A stretch of DNA of 64,000 nt, taken from NCBI GenBank assembly GCA_016722655.1, contig JADKIR010000004.1, positions 434,001 to 498,000 of the forward strand, read 5' to 3'. This DNA comes from Cytophagaceae bacterium. GTDB lineage: Bacteria > Bacteroidota > Bacteroidia > Cytophagales > Spirosomataceae. The notes under the pieces were generated by a model that made no database searches, had not been told where the DNA came from, and worked only from the letters and a program-made list of their open reading frames with translations. The position numbers were made by a program, and so were the translations under genes. This document shows positions 38,069-46,761 of this stretch, one piece after another (within the stretch, counting starts at the first letter, position 1; each line of letters opens with the position of its first letter).

Positions 38069-39643
38069 TCACTTTTTCGCCAATGCTTTCTTAATGGCTT
38101 CATCGGCCAGTTTTTCCATGATTTTATAACAGGCAAGGTTGGGATGTATGCCATCGGCTGCCATGTCTGGTGAGAGACCGCCTTCTTTGTTTTTGAGTTT
38201 ATCGTAATAATTCAGATACACCAAACCGTATTCTCCAGCGAGTTTTTTGATACCACTATTCATAGCAAATACTTTGGCTGCCACGTCTTTTATTTCAGGT
38301 CTCCAAGGAAAAGCAGAAGCAGGCAATACTGATGCTAAAATTGGAGTGATACCATTGGCTTTTGCTACGGCTATCATGGAGCGGTAATTGCCGAGAGTAT
38401 ATTCCTCCGAATAATCACCAGTATTTTCCGCCACATCATTGGTTCCGATATTAATAATCACCGCTTTAGGTTTTAAGGCCACTACATCTTGCTGAAACCT
38501 TAGTAGTGTTTGAGGTGATGTCTGACCACTAATCCCTCTTCCTACATATTCATTTTTTTCAAAAAATTCTTTATCGGCATTGACCCAGCCATCCGTAATT
38601 GAATCCCCTGTAAATACTACCCGCCGTTTCCCGGCTTTGGGCAATCCAGTTTTCAAATTGGCATCTTTGTATCTGGCCAAATTAGCAAAGTCTCTTCTTG
38701 CCCGAGCTTCGTTTTGTTTTGCCCCTTCTTCCAGCTCCCAGTATTTTCGGCCTATCTCCCATTGATTTGGATACTTTTTATTCATAAAATCCTGCATTTT
38801 CATCCAGTCAGTCAGGCGATCAATCCATGTATCTACCGGAAGGTGTTTTTTGTTCATTCCAAATCCATGTCCCCCTTTCTCATAAATATGCATTTCAGCT
38901 GGTTGACTGGCGTTTTTCCACTCAAGATACAGTTGGGCGTTGGCGGGAGCAAATCCCAGGTTATCATCAGAAGCCAGGGCAATAAATATCGGGTATTTTT
39001 CTTCAGGGATTTTCTTCAGATAATCAACTGCCGGCACGTAAGGATAAATGGGTGCAATAAAATTGGGTTTTGCAGATTTTTCTGAAGCATAAAATGTCCC
39101 TAATGTAAGTGTTCCACCTGCTGAAAAGCCCATCATGCCCACTTTGTCGGAGTTGATGTCATATTTGGTAGCATTGTCTCTGATATGTTTCAGGGCAGTT
39201 TGAGCATCTTTTATAGCTAGTTCGATTACCGGAGCATTTTCGGCATCCAGTTTTTTGAAGTCCTGCATTTTGCCCATGAGTTCTGCCATGGGGTTTGAAG
39301 TTTTAAGCTGTACCAATCTGTATTTCAGCACAAACGCCGCTACACCGTTGGCTTGAAGGTGTTTGGCTACCTGATGACCTTCGCTATCCATCGACAATAT
39401 ATGAAATGCTCCTCCCGGAGCAATAAGCATGGCAGTTCCGGTAGCCTTACTTTTGGATGGAATATATGCCGTAAGTGTAGGAATGGTTACATTGTAAGCG
39501 ATGGCATTTCCATCCGGTGTTTTTATTTCTGCTTCTTTCCAATCCCAGGTTTCGGAGCCGGGAGCAACTGAAGGATAAAGATTAATGACTTCCTGAGCTT
39601 TTACACTAAAGCCCAAAACAAGGAGAATTAAGATTTTTTTCAT
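38069..39643 (-). CDS. Bifunctional esterase: BD-FAE-like alpha/beta hydrolase plus SGNH hydrolase
   Basis: A protein of about 524 residues with a signal peptide (MKKILILLVLGFSVKAQ), which decides the start at 39643 rather than an upstream in-frame ATG. The N-terminal half is an alpha/beta hydrolase: APGGAFHIL oxyanion region, GFSAGG nucleophile S174, and GGHGFG catalytic His. The C-terminal half is an SGNH/GDSL hydrolase: FTGDSITDGW with S348, GISGQTS, IGTNDV and DGIHPN. Two distinct esterase folds in one secreted chain suggest removal of different acyl groups from the same polysaccharide, such as acetyl and feruloyl; substrates are inferred. Confidence 0.9.
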   Translation of the reverse strand: MKKILILLVLGFSVKAQEVINLYPSVAPGSETWDWKEAEIKTPDGNAIAYNVTIPTLTAYIPSKSKATGTAMLIAPGGAFHILSMDSEGHQVAKHLQANGVAAFVLKYRLVQLKTSNPMAELMGKMQDFKKLDAENAPVIELAIKDAQTALKHIRDNATKYDINSDKVGMMGFSAGGTLTLGTFYASEKSAKPNFIAPIYPYVPAVDYLKKIPEEKYPIFIALASDDNLGFAPANAQLYLEWKNASQPAEMHIYEKGGHGFGMNKKHLPVDTWIDRLTDWMKMQDFMNKKYPNQWEIGRKYWELEEGAKQNEARARRDFANLARYKDANLKTGLPKAGKRRVVFTGDSITDGWVNADKEFFEKNEYVGRGISGQTSPQTLLRFQQDVVALKPKAVIINIGTNDVAENTGDYSEEYTLGNYRSMIAVAKANGITPILASVLPASAFPWRPEIKDVAAKVFAMNSGIKKLAGEYGLVYLNYYDKLKNKEGGLSPDMAADGIHPNLACYKIMEKLADEAIKKALAKK

Positions 39644-39711
39644 TTTAAAGGTCGGAATAAATTTTCCGAAAGTTAAGGAAAACAACCTATGCTTTTTAAA
39701 ATAATAATCAT

Positions 39712-39740
39712 AAAAAAAGCCCCTTTCGGGGCAATTTTTT
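39712..39740 (-). terminator. Rho-independent terminator after the DUF2911 gene
   Basis: A compact GCCCC-TTTC-GGGGC hairpin is flanked by an A-run and a T-run. On the minus strand it closes the DUF2911 gene. The flanking runs would also allow function in the other direction, but no plus-strand gene ends here. Confidence 0.85.
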
Positions 39741-39755
39741 ATGTATCAAGTTTTT

Positions 39756-40289
39756 TTACAATCTTCCTATAGGCACTGCCACTCTCACATTATCCCAATT
39801 AAAATTGAGGGTTGAATCTATGTCGATTCGCAGATTCTCCTGAATAGCGGGTAAGCCAGATACTTTAGCCGTAACATTGAGTAAATCAGCCTTTGGATTC
39901 CTTTGTGCCTTACCATCGAAACCAATCCCCCATCCCGGAATTTTGGTATTTAAGATGATATTCCAGCTATCTTTACCGGGTATTGTCCACAATGAATATT
40001 TACCTGCTGGTAGGCTTTGATTGCCCAGAGTGATGGGTTTGTCGGTTTCGAGTGTTGTTGGCTCATTGGCTCCGGTACGCCATACTTCACCATAAGGCAC
40101 CAAATTGCCAAATATTTCCCGATCATTTTTCGAAGGACTGCAATAAAAAAGTTTTACGGTTGCATCGCCCACTTTGTAGGTCTTTTGAACTTCCGGGCTA
40201 TATTTTTTAGTATTGAATTGCATGTATTTAAACACACCAAACAGTATTATGGCCAAAACGACCAACCCAATAAGAATCTTTTTTAACAT
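39756..40289 (-). CDS. DUF2911 domain protein, membrane-anchored
   Basis: A 177-residue protein with one N-terminal membrane helix or uncleaved signal (ILIGLVVLAIILFGVFKYM) and a DUF2911 domain. The family's typical motifs GEVWRTGANEPTTLE and LPAGKYSLWTIPG are present. The function of DUF2911 is unknown. The domain would face the periplasm. It lies 60 nt downstream of the GH29 gene on the same strand, so cotranscription is possible. Confidence 0.85.
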   Translation of the reverse strand: MLKKILIGLVVLAIILFGVFKYMQFNTKKYSPEVQKTYKVGDATVKLFYCSPSKNDREIFGNLVPYGEVWRTGANEPTTLETDKPITLGNQSLPAGKYSLWTIPGKDSWNIILNTKIPGWGIGFDGKAQRNPKADLLNVTAKVSGLPAIQENLRIDIDSTLNFNWDNVRVAVPIGRL

Positions 40290-40349
40290 TTTGTTTAAAT
40301 TAAGGTTTTGGGAAATAACAGATTATGAAGATTTTGCGTTCAAAACTAT

Positions 40350-41780
40350 TTATTCAACACTGTACTTAAAAACTACCGCCGCTTGAGATTTCAGTGTCTC
40401 AACTATTTTTATAGGCAACTTAACCGTTATTTTCCCATCTTTAACTTCCCACTTTAATGGCTTCTCTTGCCCTAAAATATACATCTTTGAGTTTTTCGTG
40501 GGCTCCTTTCCTTCCCATTGTACAGTTTCAGTCAATTGGGTTTCTTTTCCTAAAAGTTGAATAGCATAAATCAGTTTTCCGTCTTTTGAAGCAGTAAAAT
40601 AGGTTGAGTTATTTTTGAAATTATCAATAGCTCTGGTTTCGTAAATGCCTTCACCATTTATTTTTAACCAATTACCAATTTCTTCCAGCTTTTTGATTTG
40701 TTCATCCAATAGCAGACCCTCAGGTGTTGGACCAACGCCCAAAAGCAAATTTCCGCCCTTAGCAACTATTTCAACCAAAAGATGAATAACATTTTCTGTT
40801 GATTTAAACTGGTCATTGGGCACGTAACTCCAGGCACCTCCAAGTGTAATGCAGCTTTCCCATGGGTCATGTGACATGACTTTAGGAACCGCCTGCTCAG
40901 GAGTGCGATAATTTTCAAATTCCCCATGAACGGTACGGTCAACAATCAAAATGCCGGGCTGATTTTTCCTTGCTTTTTCGGCGAGTTTTGGCATATTTAT
41001 TTCCTGGTCAAAATCCGGAATAGGAGCTCCCCATGCGAGTACTTCCTCAGTAACGGTGCTTCTGGGTCTCACCCAACCCCCATCCAACCAAAGGATATCG
41101 ACATTCCCATATTTGCTGGTAAGTTCATCAATCTGATTGTGCGTGTAATTTATAAACTGATTCCATCTCCAGGGATGTTTTCTAATGTCATAATTTACGT
41201 TGCGGTTTGGAGTGGCGTATAAATCCCACCAAAAATACTGAGAGTGCCAGTCGGGCTTTGAATAGTATGCCCCGATCATCATATTTTGTTTTCTGAATGC
41301 ATCAAACACATATTTTGCGACATCGGCTTTGGGATTTTCTTTAAATGGTCCATTCGAAATTTTGTAATCCGAAAATTGGGTATCAAACATATTGAATCCG
41401 TCATGATGCTTGGTGGTGAAGACTACATATTTCATCCCGGCATTTTTGGCAGCCTGTGCCCATTGGTCCGGGTCAAATTTGGTGGGATTAAATTTTTCAC
41501 TCAATCCCCAATACCATTTTTTATAGTCGTCGTATCTTGAAGCTGAGTCACGTGTGATCCAATCTTCATTACATATAGACCAGGACTCGATGATTCCGGG
41601 AACGGCGTAAACACCCCAATGGATTATCATCCCGAATTTTTGTTCTCGCCATTGTTCCAGTTTTTGAGCTACCAGCGGGTCTTTAGGATATTCGTACAGA
41701 TTGGAAGACGGATGGAGGGTGTTTTGAGCCAATGCGGAATTTAGAATCAAAATAAAAAACAGGGTCTTCAGTGTATTCAT
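40350..41780 (-). CDS. Alpha-L-fucosidase, GH29 family, exported
   Basis: A 476-residue protein with a signal peptide (LKTLFFILILNSALAQ) and a GH29 barrel. It shows FGMIIHWGVYAVPG, TTKHHDGFNMFD, and ILWLDGGW containing the probable nucleophile D233. The C-terminal beta domain is short. It would release terminal alpha-L-fucose from glycans in the periplasm or outside the cell. Neighbouring esterases suggest a plant hemicellulose or pectin side-chain substrate, which is inference. Confidence 0.9.
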   Translation of the reverse strand: MNTLKTLFFILILNSALAQNTLHPSSNLYEYPKDPLVAQKLEQWREQKFGMIIHWGVYAVPGIIESWSICNEDWITRDSASRYDDYKKWYWGLSEKFNPTKFDPDQWAQAAKNAGMKYVVFTTKHHDGFNMFDTQFSDYKISNGPFKENPKADVAKYVFDAFRKQNMMIGAYYSKPDWHSQYFWWDLYATPNRNVNYDIRKHPWRWNQFINYTHNQIDELTSKYGNVDILWLDGGWVRPRSTVTEEVLAWGAPIPDFDQEINMPKLAEKARKNQPGILIVDRTVHGEFENYRTPEQAVPKVMSHDPWESCITLGGAWSYVPNDQFKSTENVIHLLVEIVAKGGNLLLGVGPTPEGLLLDEQIKKLEEIGNWLKINGEGIYETRAIDNFKNNSTYFTASKDGKLIYAIQLLGKETQLTETVQWEGKEPTKNSKMYILGQEKPLKWEVKDGKITVKLPIKIVETLKSQAAVVFKYSVE

Positions 41781-41859
41781 AATGAGTTTTTGAAATGTGG
41801 GGCAAAGTTAATTATCAAATATGAAATTGGGAGGAATAAAAGTGAAGGAATTTGTGGCA

Positions 41860-41940
41860 GGGATAGAAACGGAGCTCGCCCGACCGCCAGGGAGGGAAGC
41901 GGGAGTGTATAGCCCGGTCACGCCTAAGCGTGAGCCACCC
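41860..41940. repeat. GC-rich intergenic element of a type recalled from Bacteroidota
   Basis: A block much richer in G and C than its surroundings lies between two minus-strand genes. It contains gatagaaacggagc, tatagcccggtc and a hairpin with 6-bp stem tcacgc-ctaa-gcgtga. From memory, similar 'gatagaa...cggagc...tatagcccgg' elements recur between genes in Bacteroidota genomes. Only one copy is in this window, so repetition cannot be shown here. Confidence 0.5.
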
Positions 41941-41992
41941 AAAAAAAATAACCGGAAAGCTTGAAACTTACCGGCTACTTTCGGTGGAATTT
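41941..41992 (-). terminator. Terminator after the DUF4412 gene
   Basis: On the minus strand, CCGAAAG and CTTTCCGG can pair around an inner loop, and TTATTTTTTTT follows. It lies just past the stop of the DUF4412 gene. The stem is imperfect (one bulge). Confidence 0.6.
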
Positions 41993-42000
41993 TTTTTTGC

Positions 42001-42936
42001 TTAAAACATCGATTTGTAGGCAGCTGTATCGAAAGTGAATTTATCGCTGACTTTGATTTCTTCCACTTCCATATCAGTTTGGTCGCCTTTTTCGGACCTG
42101 ATGCTGTAGCCTAAAACCGCCCGCCCTTGTGCCATTATTTTGGCAAGCTCGGGATGAGCAGTATAAGCCATGTAGTTTTTCGAAGCCCCTTTTCCGGTCA
42201 TTCCGGCATTTCCACCCATTTTCTGGCCCATTTTTGCGAAATCGCCTACCCTACTTTGGCTTATCCACATCAGCACCTGGTCTTTTGATTCCTGGTCTTC
42301 GATGCGGTAACCGTCACATTTGTAACCGGCGATGGTTTTTGTTTCAGAAGTTTTCGTGATTTTAATTTGTTCCTCATTTTCGGTGGCGTATTGTTCGAGT
42401 TTATCAGGCTTGTAGCCTATGGCCATCACATTTTTAGTGCCTTCGTTATTGGTAAACGTAAAAAATTTATTTTGCTCAAAATCCATCACGAACATTTCCA
42501 TGGTAGCCTGAGATTTTTGCATATCGGAATTGGTAGAACTCAGAAATTTGACACCCACGGCTTTGTCGTCGGCACCAAAGAGGTACTTTGACCGCATTAT
42601 CATAGCGGTTTTTTCTTTGGCAGGAGTGGTAGCAATTTTCATGGTCATTGAAGATACAAAATTGTAAGTGGCTTTGGGTTTACCTCCGAAACTAAAACCA
42701 CCAAACGAGCCCTTCGATTCTTTTTTCTCAACTTCTTTTTCTTTGGCTGCAGGTTCTTGTTTTTTAGGGTCTTCGGTTTTCTTTTTGGTTTTGAAAAGCC
42801 CGTCAAATGCTTTGTCAAATGCAGCCTCGGCGTTTTTGAGTGGATCTTTCTCAGATTTTTTCTCGGATTCTTTTTCCTGTGAAAAAACTGTTAAACTACT
42901 TATAATCAATAAAATAAAAATACAGAATTTTTTCAT
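42001..42936 (-). CDS. DUF4412-like exported protein
   Basis: A 311-residue protein with a signal peptide (FCIFILLIISSLTVFSQ), a Lys/Glu-rich low-complexity segment (about residues 20-75), and a C-terminal domain resembling DUF4412. The domain is recognised by the run of short beta-strands with MKIATTP, MRSKYLFG, TKTIAGYKCDGYRI and LMWISQ. DUF4412 proteins are periplasmic or outer-membrane-associated with no known activity. Alone between a terminator and a 98-nt upstream gap, it appears to be its own transcription unit. Confidence 0.75.
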   Translation of the reverse strand: MKKFCIFILLIISSLTVFSQEKESEKKSEKDPLKNAEAAFDKAFDGLFKTKKKTEDPKKQEPAAKEKEVEKKESKGSFGGFSFGGKPKATYNFVSSMTMKIATTPAKEKTAMIMRSKYLFGADDKAVGVKFLSSTNSDMQKSQATMEMFVMDFEQNKFFTFTNNEGTKNVMAIGYKPDKLEQYATENEEQIKITKTSETKTIAGYKCDGYRIEDQESKDQVLMWISQSRVGDFAKMGQKMGGNAGMTGKGASKNYMAYTAHPELAKIMAQGRAVLGYSIRSEKGDQTDMEVEEIKVSDKFTFDTAAYKSMF

Positions 42937-43034
42937 TGTTTTTTAAGATTTATAATTTCAAAATTTACTCAAAGTCCTCATTTATTCCTAAAAGAATTTC
43001 ATAATTTTATTTTGTGACGTAGCCAAAAGTATTG

Positions 43035-44012
43035 CTAATTGTGGTAATCATAAAGTGAAATATAATGAACCAGCTTAAGTCTTGGATTGTCTATTTGCCA
43101 TGAAATAATGCTGTTCAAAGGATTTTGAAGAATGCTTTCGGAAGACAAAGAACTGGAAACCGGAAATACGGCAACATAATAACTATTGGAGGTGGCATCC
43201 ACCTCAAATGAAGTACCTGCTCCTTTATCAGCTAATGTATAACAACGGTAAGTATTGGCTGCACCTTCGCTTCTGATTACCATTTTGGGATTTACTAAAA
43301 GGCTCATTTGACCTTGAGAATCATTTACTTCATATACCATCGCGGCCAGATCACGGGCATTTTCATTATCAAGGACACACATTTTGCCTTCTCTAACAAA
43401 TAAAGCTGAGAAATTAGGAGCTAATGGATAGGTGAGTGGAGCCATGAGTCGATAAAGATCCTGATTAAACTTTGACTGAGCCTCCACTTGACCGTCGGCT
43501 GAAAACTTCCGAATTTGACCCATTTCAAAAAACCCCACCTGTTCCTGAAAAGGGGAAATTTGCTCCGGAAAAAATGCTGCCGCAGGTAAAGACAAGTATT
43601 GCAAGGGCGATGTTTTGGTGAGCGTGCCGTCAACATTAACAAAAAGCGGATTTGCCAAATTATTGTTCGGAATAACTATAGATTCTGCCCCAAGTGTACC
43701 AACCGCCACCGTGTTGAGGTTGGAATTGCCACTTACTGAAAGATTTACAAATCCACCACTCTGACCTGAAACATTGCCTGCAGCGGTTACCGTCTGAGAT
43801 GAAATGGTATGACTATTCAAAGCAGCAGTTTTGAGGTTATTGATACGTGCACCGGTGGAGCGGAATTGTGAAATACCAATACTATCGGGCGATTTGGCAC
43901 GGACAGAATCAGTGACTAGTTTATTGGTAACTATTAGGTTAGGTAAAATTTCGGAGTTTTGAGCCAAAACAAAAAACGGAAGAAAGAAAAAAAGCAAAAG
44001 TATATTTTTCAT
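43035..44012 (-). CDS. Hypothetical exported protein, 325 aa
   Basis: Starts with a signal peptide (ILLLFFFLPFFVLAQ). The N-terminal half is rich in Ser, Asn, Thr and Val in a repetitive beta-strand pattern (NVSGQSGGFVNLSVSGNS), like the fibre-type proteins common in Bacteroidota. The C-terminal half is more compact, and I do not recognise it. Last gene of a six-gene minus-strand operon (43035-48132), 8 nt after the small lipoprotein gene. Function unknown. Confidence 0.65.
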   Translation of the reverse strand: MKNILLLFFFLPFFVLAQNSEILPNLIVTNKLVTDSVRAKSPDSIGISQFRSTGARINNLKTAALNSHTISSQTVTAAGNVSGQSGGFVNLSVSGNSNLNTVAVGTLGAESIVIPNNNLANPLFVNVDGTLTKTSPLQYLSLPAAAFFPEQISPFQEQVGFFEMGQIRKFSADGQVEAQSKFNQDLYRLMAPLTYPLAPNFSALFVREGKMCVLDNENARDLAAMVYEVNDSQGQMSLLVNPKMVIRSEGAANTYRCYTLADKGAGTSFEVDATSNSYYVAVFPVSSSLSSESILQNPLNSIISWQIDNPRLKLVHYISLYDYHN

Positions 44013-44020
44013 AGTATAAA

Positions 44021-44293
44021 TCAGTTTTCACAGGAAAATTCATTGAGTTGGTCCTCGTATAACTTACGCTGAGCAGCAGTGTACATTGAACAGGTCTTTA
44101 TGATGCTGTTTAAAGACTTTTTAACCGCCTCGCATTTAGATTTATTTTCAATGTCTGTTGCCCAGTTTTGAATTGCATTTTCATAGTCAACAATGGCATT
44201 ATCACACCCTTTCGACGTAACAGGGTCAATTCCTCCGCCCGGGCTACAGGAAATCAAAGCGAAAAATGCTATGCTTAGAAGTACTTTTTTCAT
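44021..44293 (-). CDS. Small lipoprotein, 90 aa
   Basis: A lipoprotein signal with lipobox LISC (Cys16) and a 70-residue helical mature part containing four further Cys residues, which could form disulfides in the periplasm. No family is recognised. It sits inside the minus-strand operon, 35 nt after the previous gene and 8 nt before the next. Confidence 0.65.
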   Translation of the reverse strand: MKKVLLSIAFFALISCSPGGGIDPVTSKGCDNAIVDYENAIQNWATDIENKSKCEAVKKSLNSIIKTCSMYTAAQRKLYEDQLNEFSCEN

Positions 44294-44328
44294 GGCTATA
44301 AATTTTAGTTTTTTTGATAGATAATTGA

Positions 44329-44826
44329 TTATTTGTATTCCATCGAGAACTTACATGCTTCAAGTTTTATATCGGTATCAAAGTAGTTCGACACCTCGGC
44401 ATTTAGCTCACCTTCTATGACTTGTCCTTTTTTGTATTTGGTGATTTTAAAAGTTCCGCTTTTTGCAAAGAGGGCTTTATCGTTAAATTTTACCACAAGA
44501 TTGCCGTTTAGATTTGCTTCTCCATTCTTTAAATCAAACTGGTACGTTTTGTTAAGTTCTAGTTTAGTTTCTACAAACTGGAGGGAGATAAGATTAGAGT
44601 CATCCACTTTGCCACTGACATCAATGAGTGCAAAAGGGCCTCCAAAACTAATCGTTTTTGCCTGCCAAGTTTTACCATCCAGCGTACCTTTCATACTTCC
44701 GGAGATTTTGCTACTCGAAGAATTTCCTGAGTCGTCATTATCGTCAGGAGTGATGTCGATCTTACCACATGAAGTGATAAACAAAGCGACTAAAAATAGA
44801 ATAGAGAGTTTTTTGATTGTTTTCAT
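44329..44826 (-). CDS. Lipoprotein with beta-rich domain, 165 aa
   Basis: The lipoprotein signal ends in FITSC (Cys20) and is followed by an Asp/Ser-rich spacer (DDNDDSGNSSSSK). A beta-rich domain of about 120 residues begins GTLDGKTWQAK, similar to DUF6252-like lipoproteins of Bacteroidota. The sequence contains GTFKITKYKKGQVIEGEL, which resembles that group's C-terminal strand pattern. Probably anchored in the outer membrane. Same operon as its neighbours. Confidence 0.7.
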   Translation of the reverse strand: MKTIKKLSILFLVALFITSCGKIDITPDDNDDSGNSSSSKISGSMKGTLDGKTWQAKTISFGGPFALIDVSGKVDDSNLISLQFVETKLELNKTYQFDLKNGEANLNGNLVVKFNDKALFAKSGTFKITKYKKGQVIEGELNAEVSNYFDTDIKLEACKFSMEYK

Positions 44827-44848
44827 GATTTAATATTTTCAATTTCAT

Positions 44849-45574
44849 TTATTTACATTTATTCAAAACCTCCTGAGCCAATTTTTTGGCTAGAGCTATA
44901 TTTTCTTCATCATTTTCACTTATTTCGACACTTACCTGAAAGGAGGTTTTACCCACTAAAACAGTTAGCTCTTTCTCTTTAATACGCCAAACAGCAGCTT
45001 CACCCAATCCGTCAATATTATTGAAAATAATCTCGTCTGCCGACAAGTCTTTTCCCAAACTGGTAGCAGTTTCAACTGTTTTGCCATCGTATCCTTTTTC
45101 TATGAGTTTTTCGGAGGCTTGTTTAAAAGCGGCTTCTTTTTCCGCTGCCGAGGCATTTCTATAAAAACCTCTGAAATTTTCTAAAGGTGTAGGCTTGCCT
45201 TGAATCATAAACAAATCGCTGCCCACCCAACGTAAGCCGATGCGATTGGGAGATGGGTACTCCATTTCCTGGCCGCCAAATTTCATTTTCCGCTTTCTGC
45301 CACTATCCCATGTAAACTCGTAAGTGTCTTGGTCGTGCCTTTTAGCCTCCGGTCTGTAATTGTACTTCATTTTTGCATTGGCGGGTAGGTCGTAATGTAT
45401 TTTGATGACTTCAAGCGGTAGCAGTTTGTCGTATTTTGTCATATAATCTTTGATACATGACTCGTTGCCGATAGTTTCGATATTACTTACGGCATTTTCT
45501 GTAGATTTTGCTCCTCCACAGGCCGAAAACGAAAGAAGTAAAGTGAGAAGGTATAGCATTTTGATTGTTTTCAT
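44849..45574 (-). CDS. Hypothetical lipoprotein, about 241 aa
   Basis: The start at 45574 (MKTIKMLYLLTLLLSFSAC) is chosen because it gives a lipoprotein signal with lipobox FSAC. The longer in-frame reading to 45634 would run into the preceding gene and put a polar extension before the signal. The mature part is mixed alpha/beta, with no family recognised; a repeated TFxxxSVEISEND tail is visible. It begins 2 nt after the preceding gene's stop, so the two are translationally close. Confidence 0.7.
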   Translation of the reverse strand: MKTIKMLYLLTLLLSFSACGGAKSTENAVSNIETIGNESCIKDYMTKYDKLLPLEVIKIHYDLPANAKMKYNYRPEAKRHDQDTYEFTWDSGRKRKMKFGGQEMEYPSPNRIGLRWVGSDLFMIQGKPTPLENFRGFYRNASAAEKEAAFKQASEKLIEKGYDGKTVETATSLGKDLSADEIIFNNIDGLGEAAVWRIKEKELTVLVGKTSFQVSVEISENDEENIALAKKLAQEVLNKCK

Positions 45575-45576
45575 GA

Positions 45577-46749
45577 TTATTGATATTGATAAGTGATTAC
45601 TAAACTGTGAAATTGAAGTGTGTTTCCTGTCCAATTTCCTACTGAAGATATATTTAGATAATAGGAGTTACTGAAATTATCAATTACTTCATTGCTAGTT
45701 GCATTAAGATTTACAACATTTGATCCATTGGAATCACTTTCAAAGCTTAAAAAGGGGGTAAAAGCGTTTGAAATATGGCTATTTTTATAAAAAGTAAAAG
45801 ATAGATTTGAGGTTGAATTATCCAATACATATAACCGTATAGTGACTAACTTTACGTTATCAGGTAAATTAATGGGTAGGTACATAGTTTTGGGTTCATT
45901 TGTAGTGTTGAACCAAGCATAACCACTACCTTTTTTTAATTGATCGTTATAATTTTGAGCTTGAACAGCTGTAAAATTATATGATAAAGCATGGTACGAT
46001 GAATTTTGTATTCTTAATATCCCATCTTTGTCTGCAAAAACAGGGCGGCGTTCAGTGTTATTGTTTTCGTCAAAATCAAGTTCGCCAGAACGCACTGTAT
46101 TATTGACATCTAAGTGGGCTTTTGCAGGTGCTAATCCATCAATTCCAGTACCTGAAATGCTAGGATTTATACTTACTTTTTGATCGTTTCCAACTCGTAG
46201 AACAGTGCCATAAACAGAATTCATTTTTAAATTATTTTCGAAATCAAAATGAATTCTACTATTTGATTTCAAACCTAATCCAAAGCTACTAGTGGTTATG
46301 CTTCCTTCATGATTAAAATTAATTACAGAATTTACACCACTTGAATTTCCAAAAAAAGCAACATTCTCATCGTTTGATATTACATTGAATCTATTGAAAC
46401 CATCATGAGCGTTATCTGCAATAGTTACATTACCCGTGGAGTTTAAATAAAATTTGCTTTGGATATTGGACTGAAAATTTGTAAAAAGCGAGACATTGTC
46501 TTTTCCATAAATCTTTAAACCTCCGTAACTGGTACTAATTCGACCATGTAGCAACGTATAATTATAAAAATCAATTGGAGTAATATGTCCATCAGAATAT
46601 AATTTGACCGGATTGCTAGGTGATGCGTTAATTTGAGTTCCATCAACAGTATTCTCAAAAATACTCTTACCTGGCTCAAGCGTCACCGATTGAGAAAAGC
46701 ACGCTATCGTTAAAAAACTAAATATTAAAGTATTAAATATTATTTTCAC
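45577..46749 (-). CDS. Hypothetical exported fibre-like protein, 390 aa
   Basis: A signal peptide (FNTLIFSFLTIACFSQ) precedes a Ser/Asn-rich beta repetitive region. Around residues 190-240 it has the sequence pattern of 'structural fibre' proteins common in Bacteroidota (SGTGIDGLAPAKAHLDVNN, RRPVFADKDGILRI). The same theme appears in the gene at 62135-63100 (VGIGSPSPTTKLEV). The C-terminal 130 residues are beta-rich. Second gene of the OmpA-led operon, 12 nt after the OmpA-family gene. Function unknown; surface location inferred. Confidence 0.7.
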   Translation of the reverse strand: MKIIFNTLIFSFLTIACFSQSVTLEPGKSIFENTVDGTQINASPSNPVKLYSDGHITPIDFYNYTLLHGRISTSYGGLKIYGKDNVSLFTNFQSNIQSKFYLNSTGNVTIADNAHDGFNRFNVISNDENVAFFGNSSGVNSVINFNHEGSITTSSFGLGLKSNSRIHFDFENNLKMNSVYGTVLRVGNDQKVSINPSISGTGIDGLAPAKAHLDVNNTVRSGELDFDENNNTERRPVFADKDGILRIQNSSYHALSYNFTAVQAQNYNDQLKKGSGYAWFNTTNEPKTMYLPINLPDNVKLVTIRLYVLDNSTSNLSFTFYKNSHISNAFTPFLSFESDSNGSNVVNLNATSNEVIDNFSNSYYLNISSVGNWTGNTLQFHSLVITYQYQ

Positions 46750-46761
46750 GCAATAAAATTT

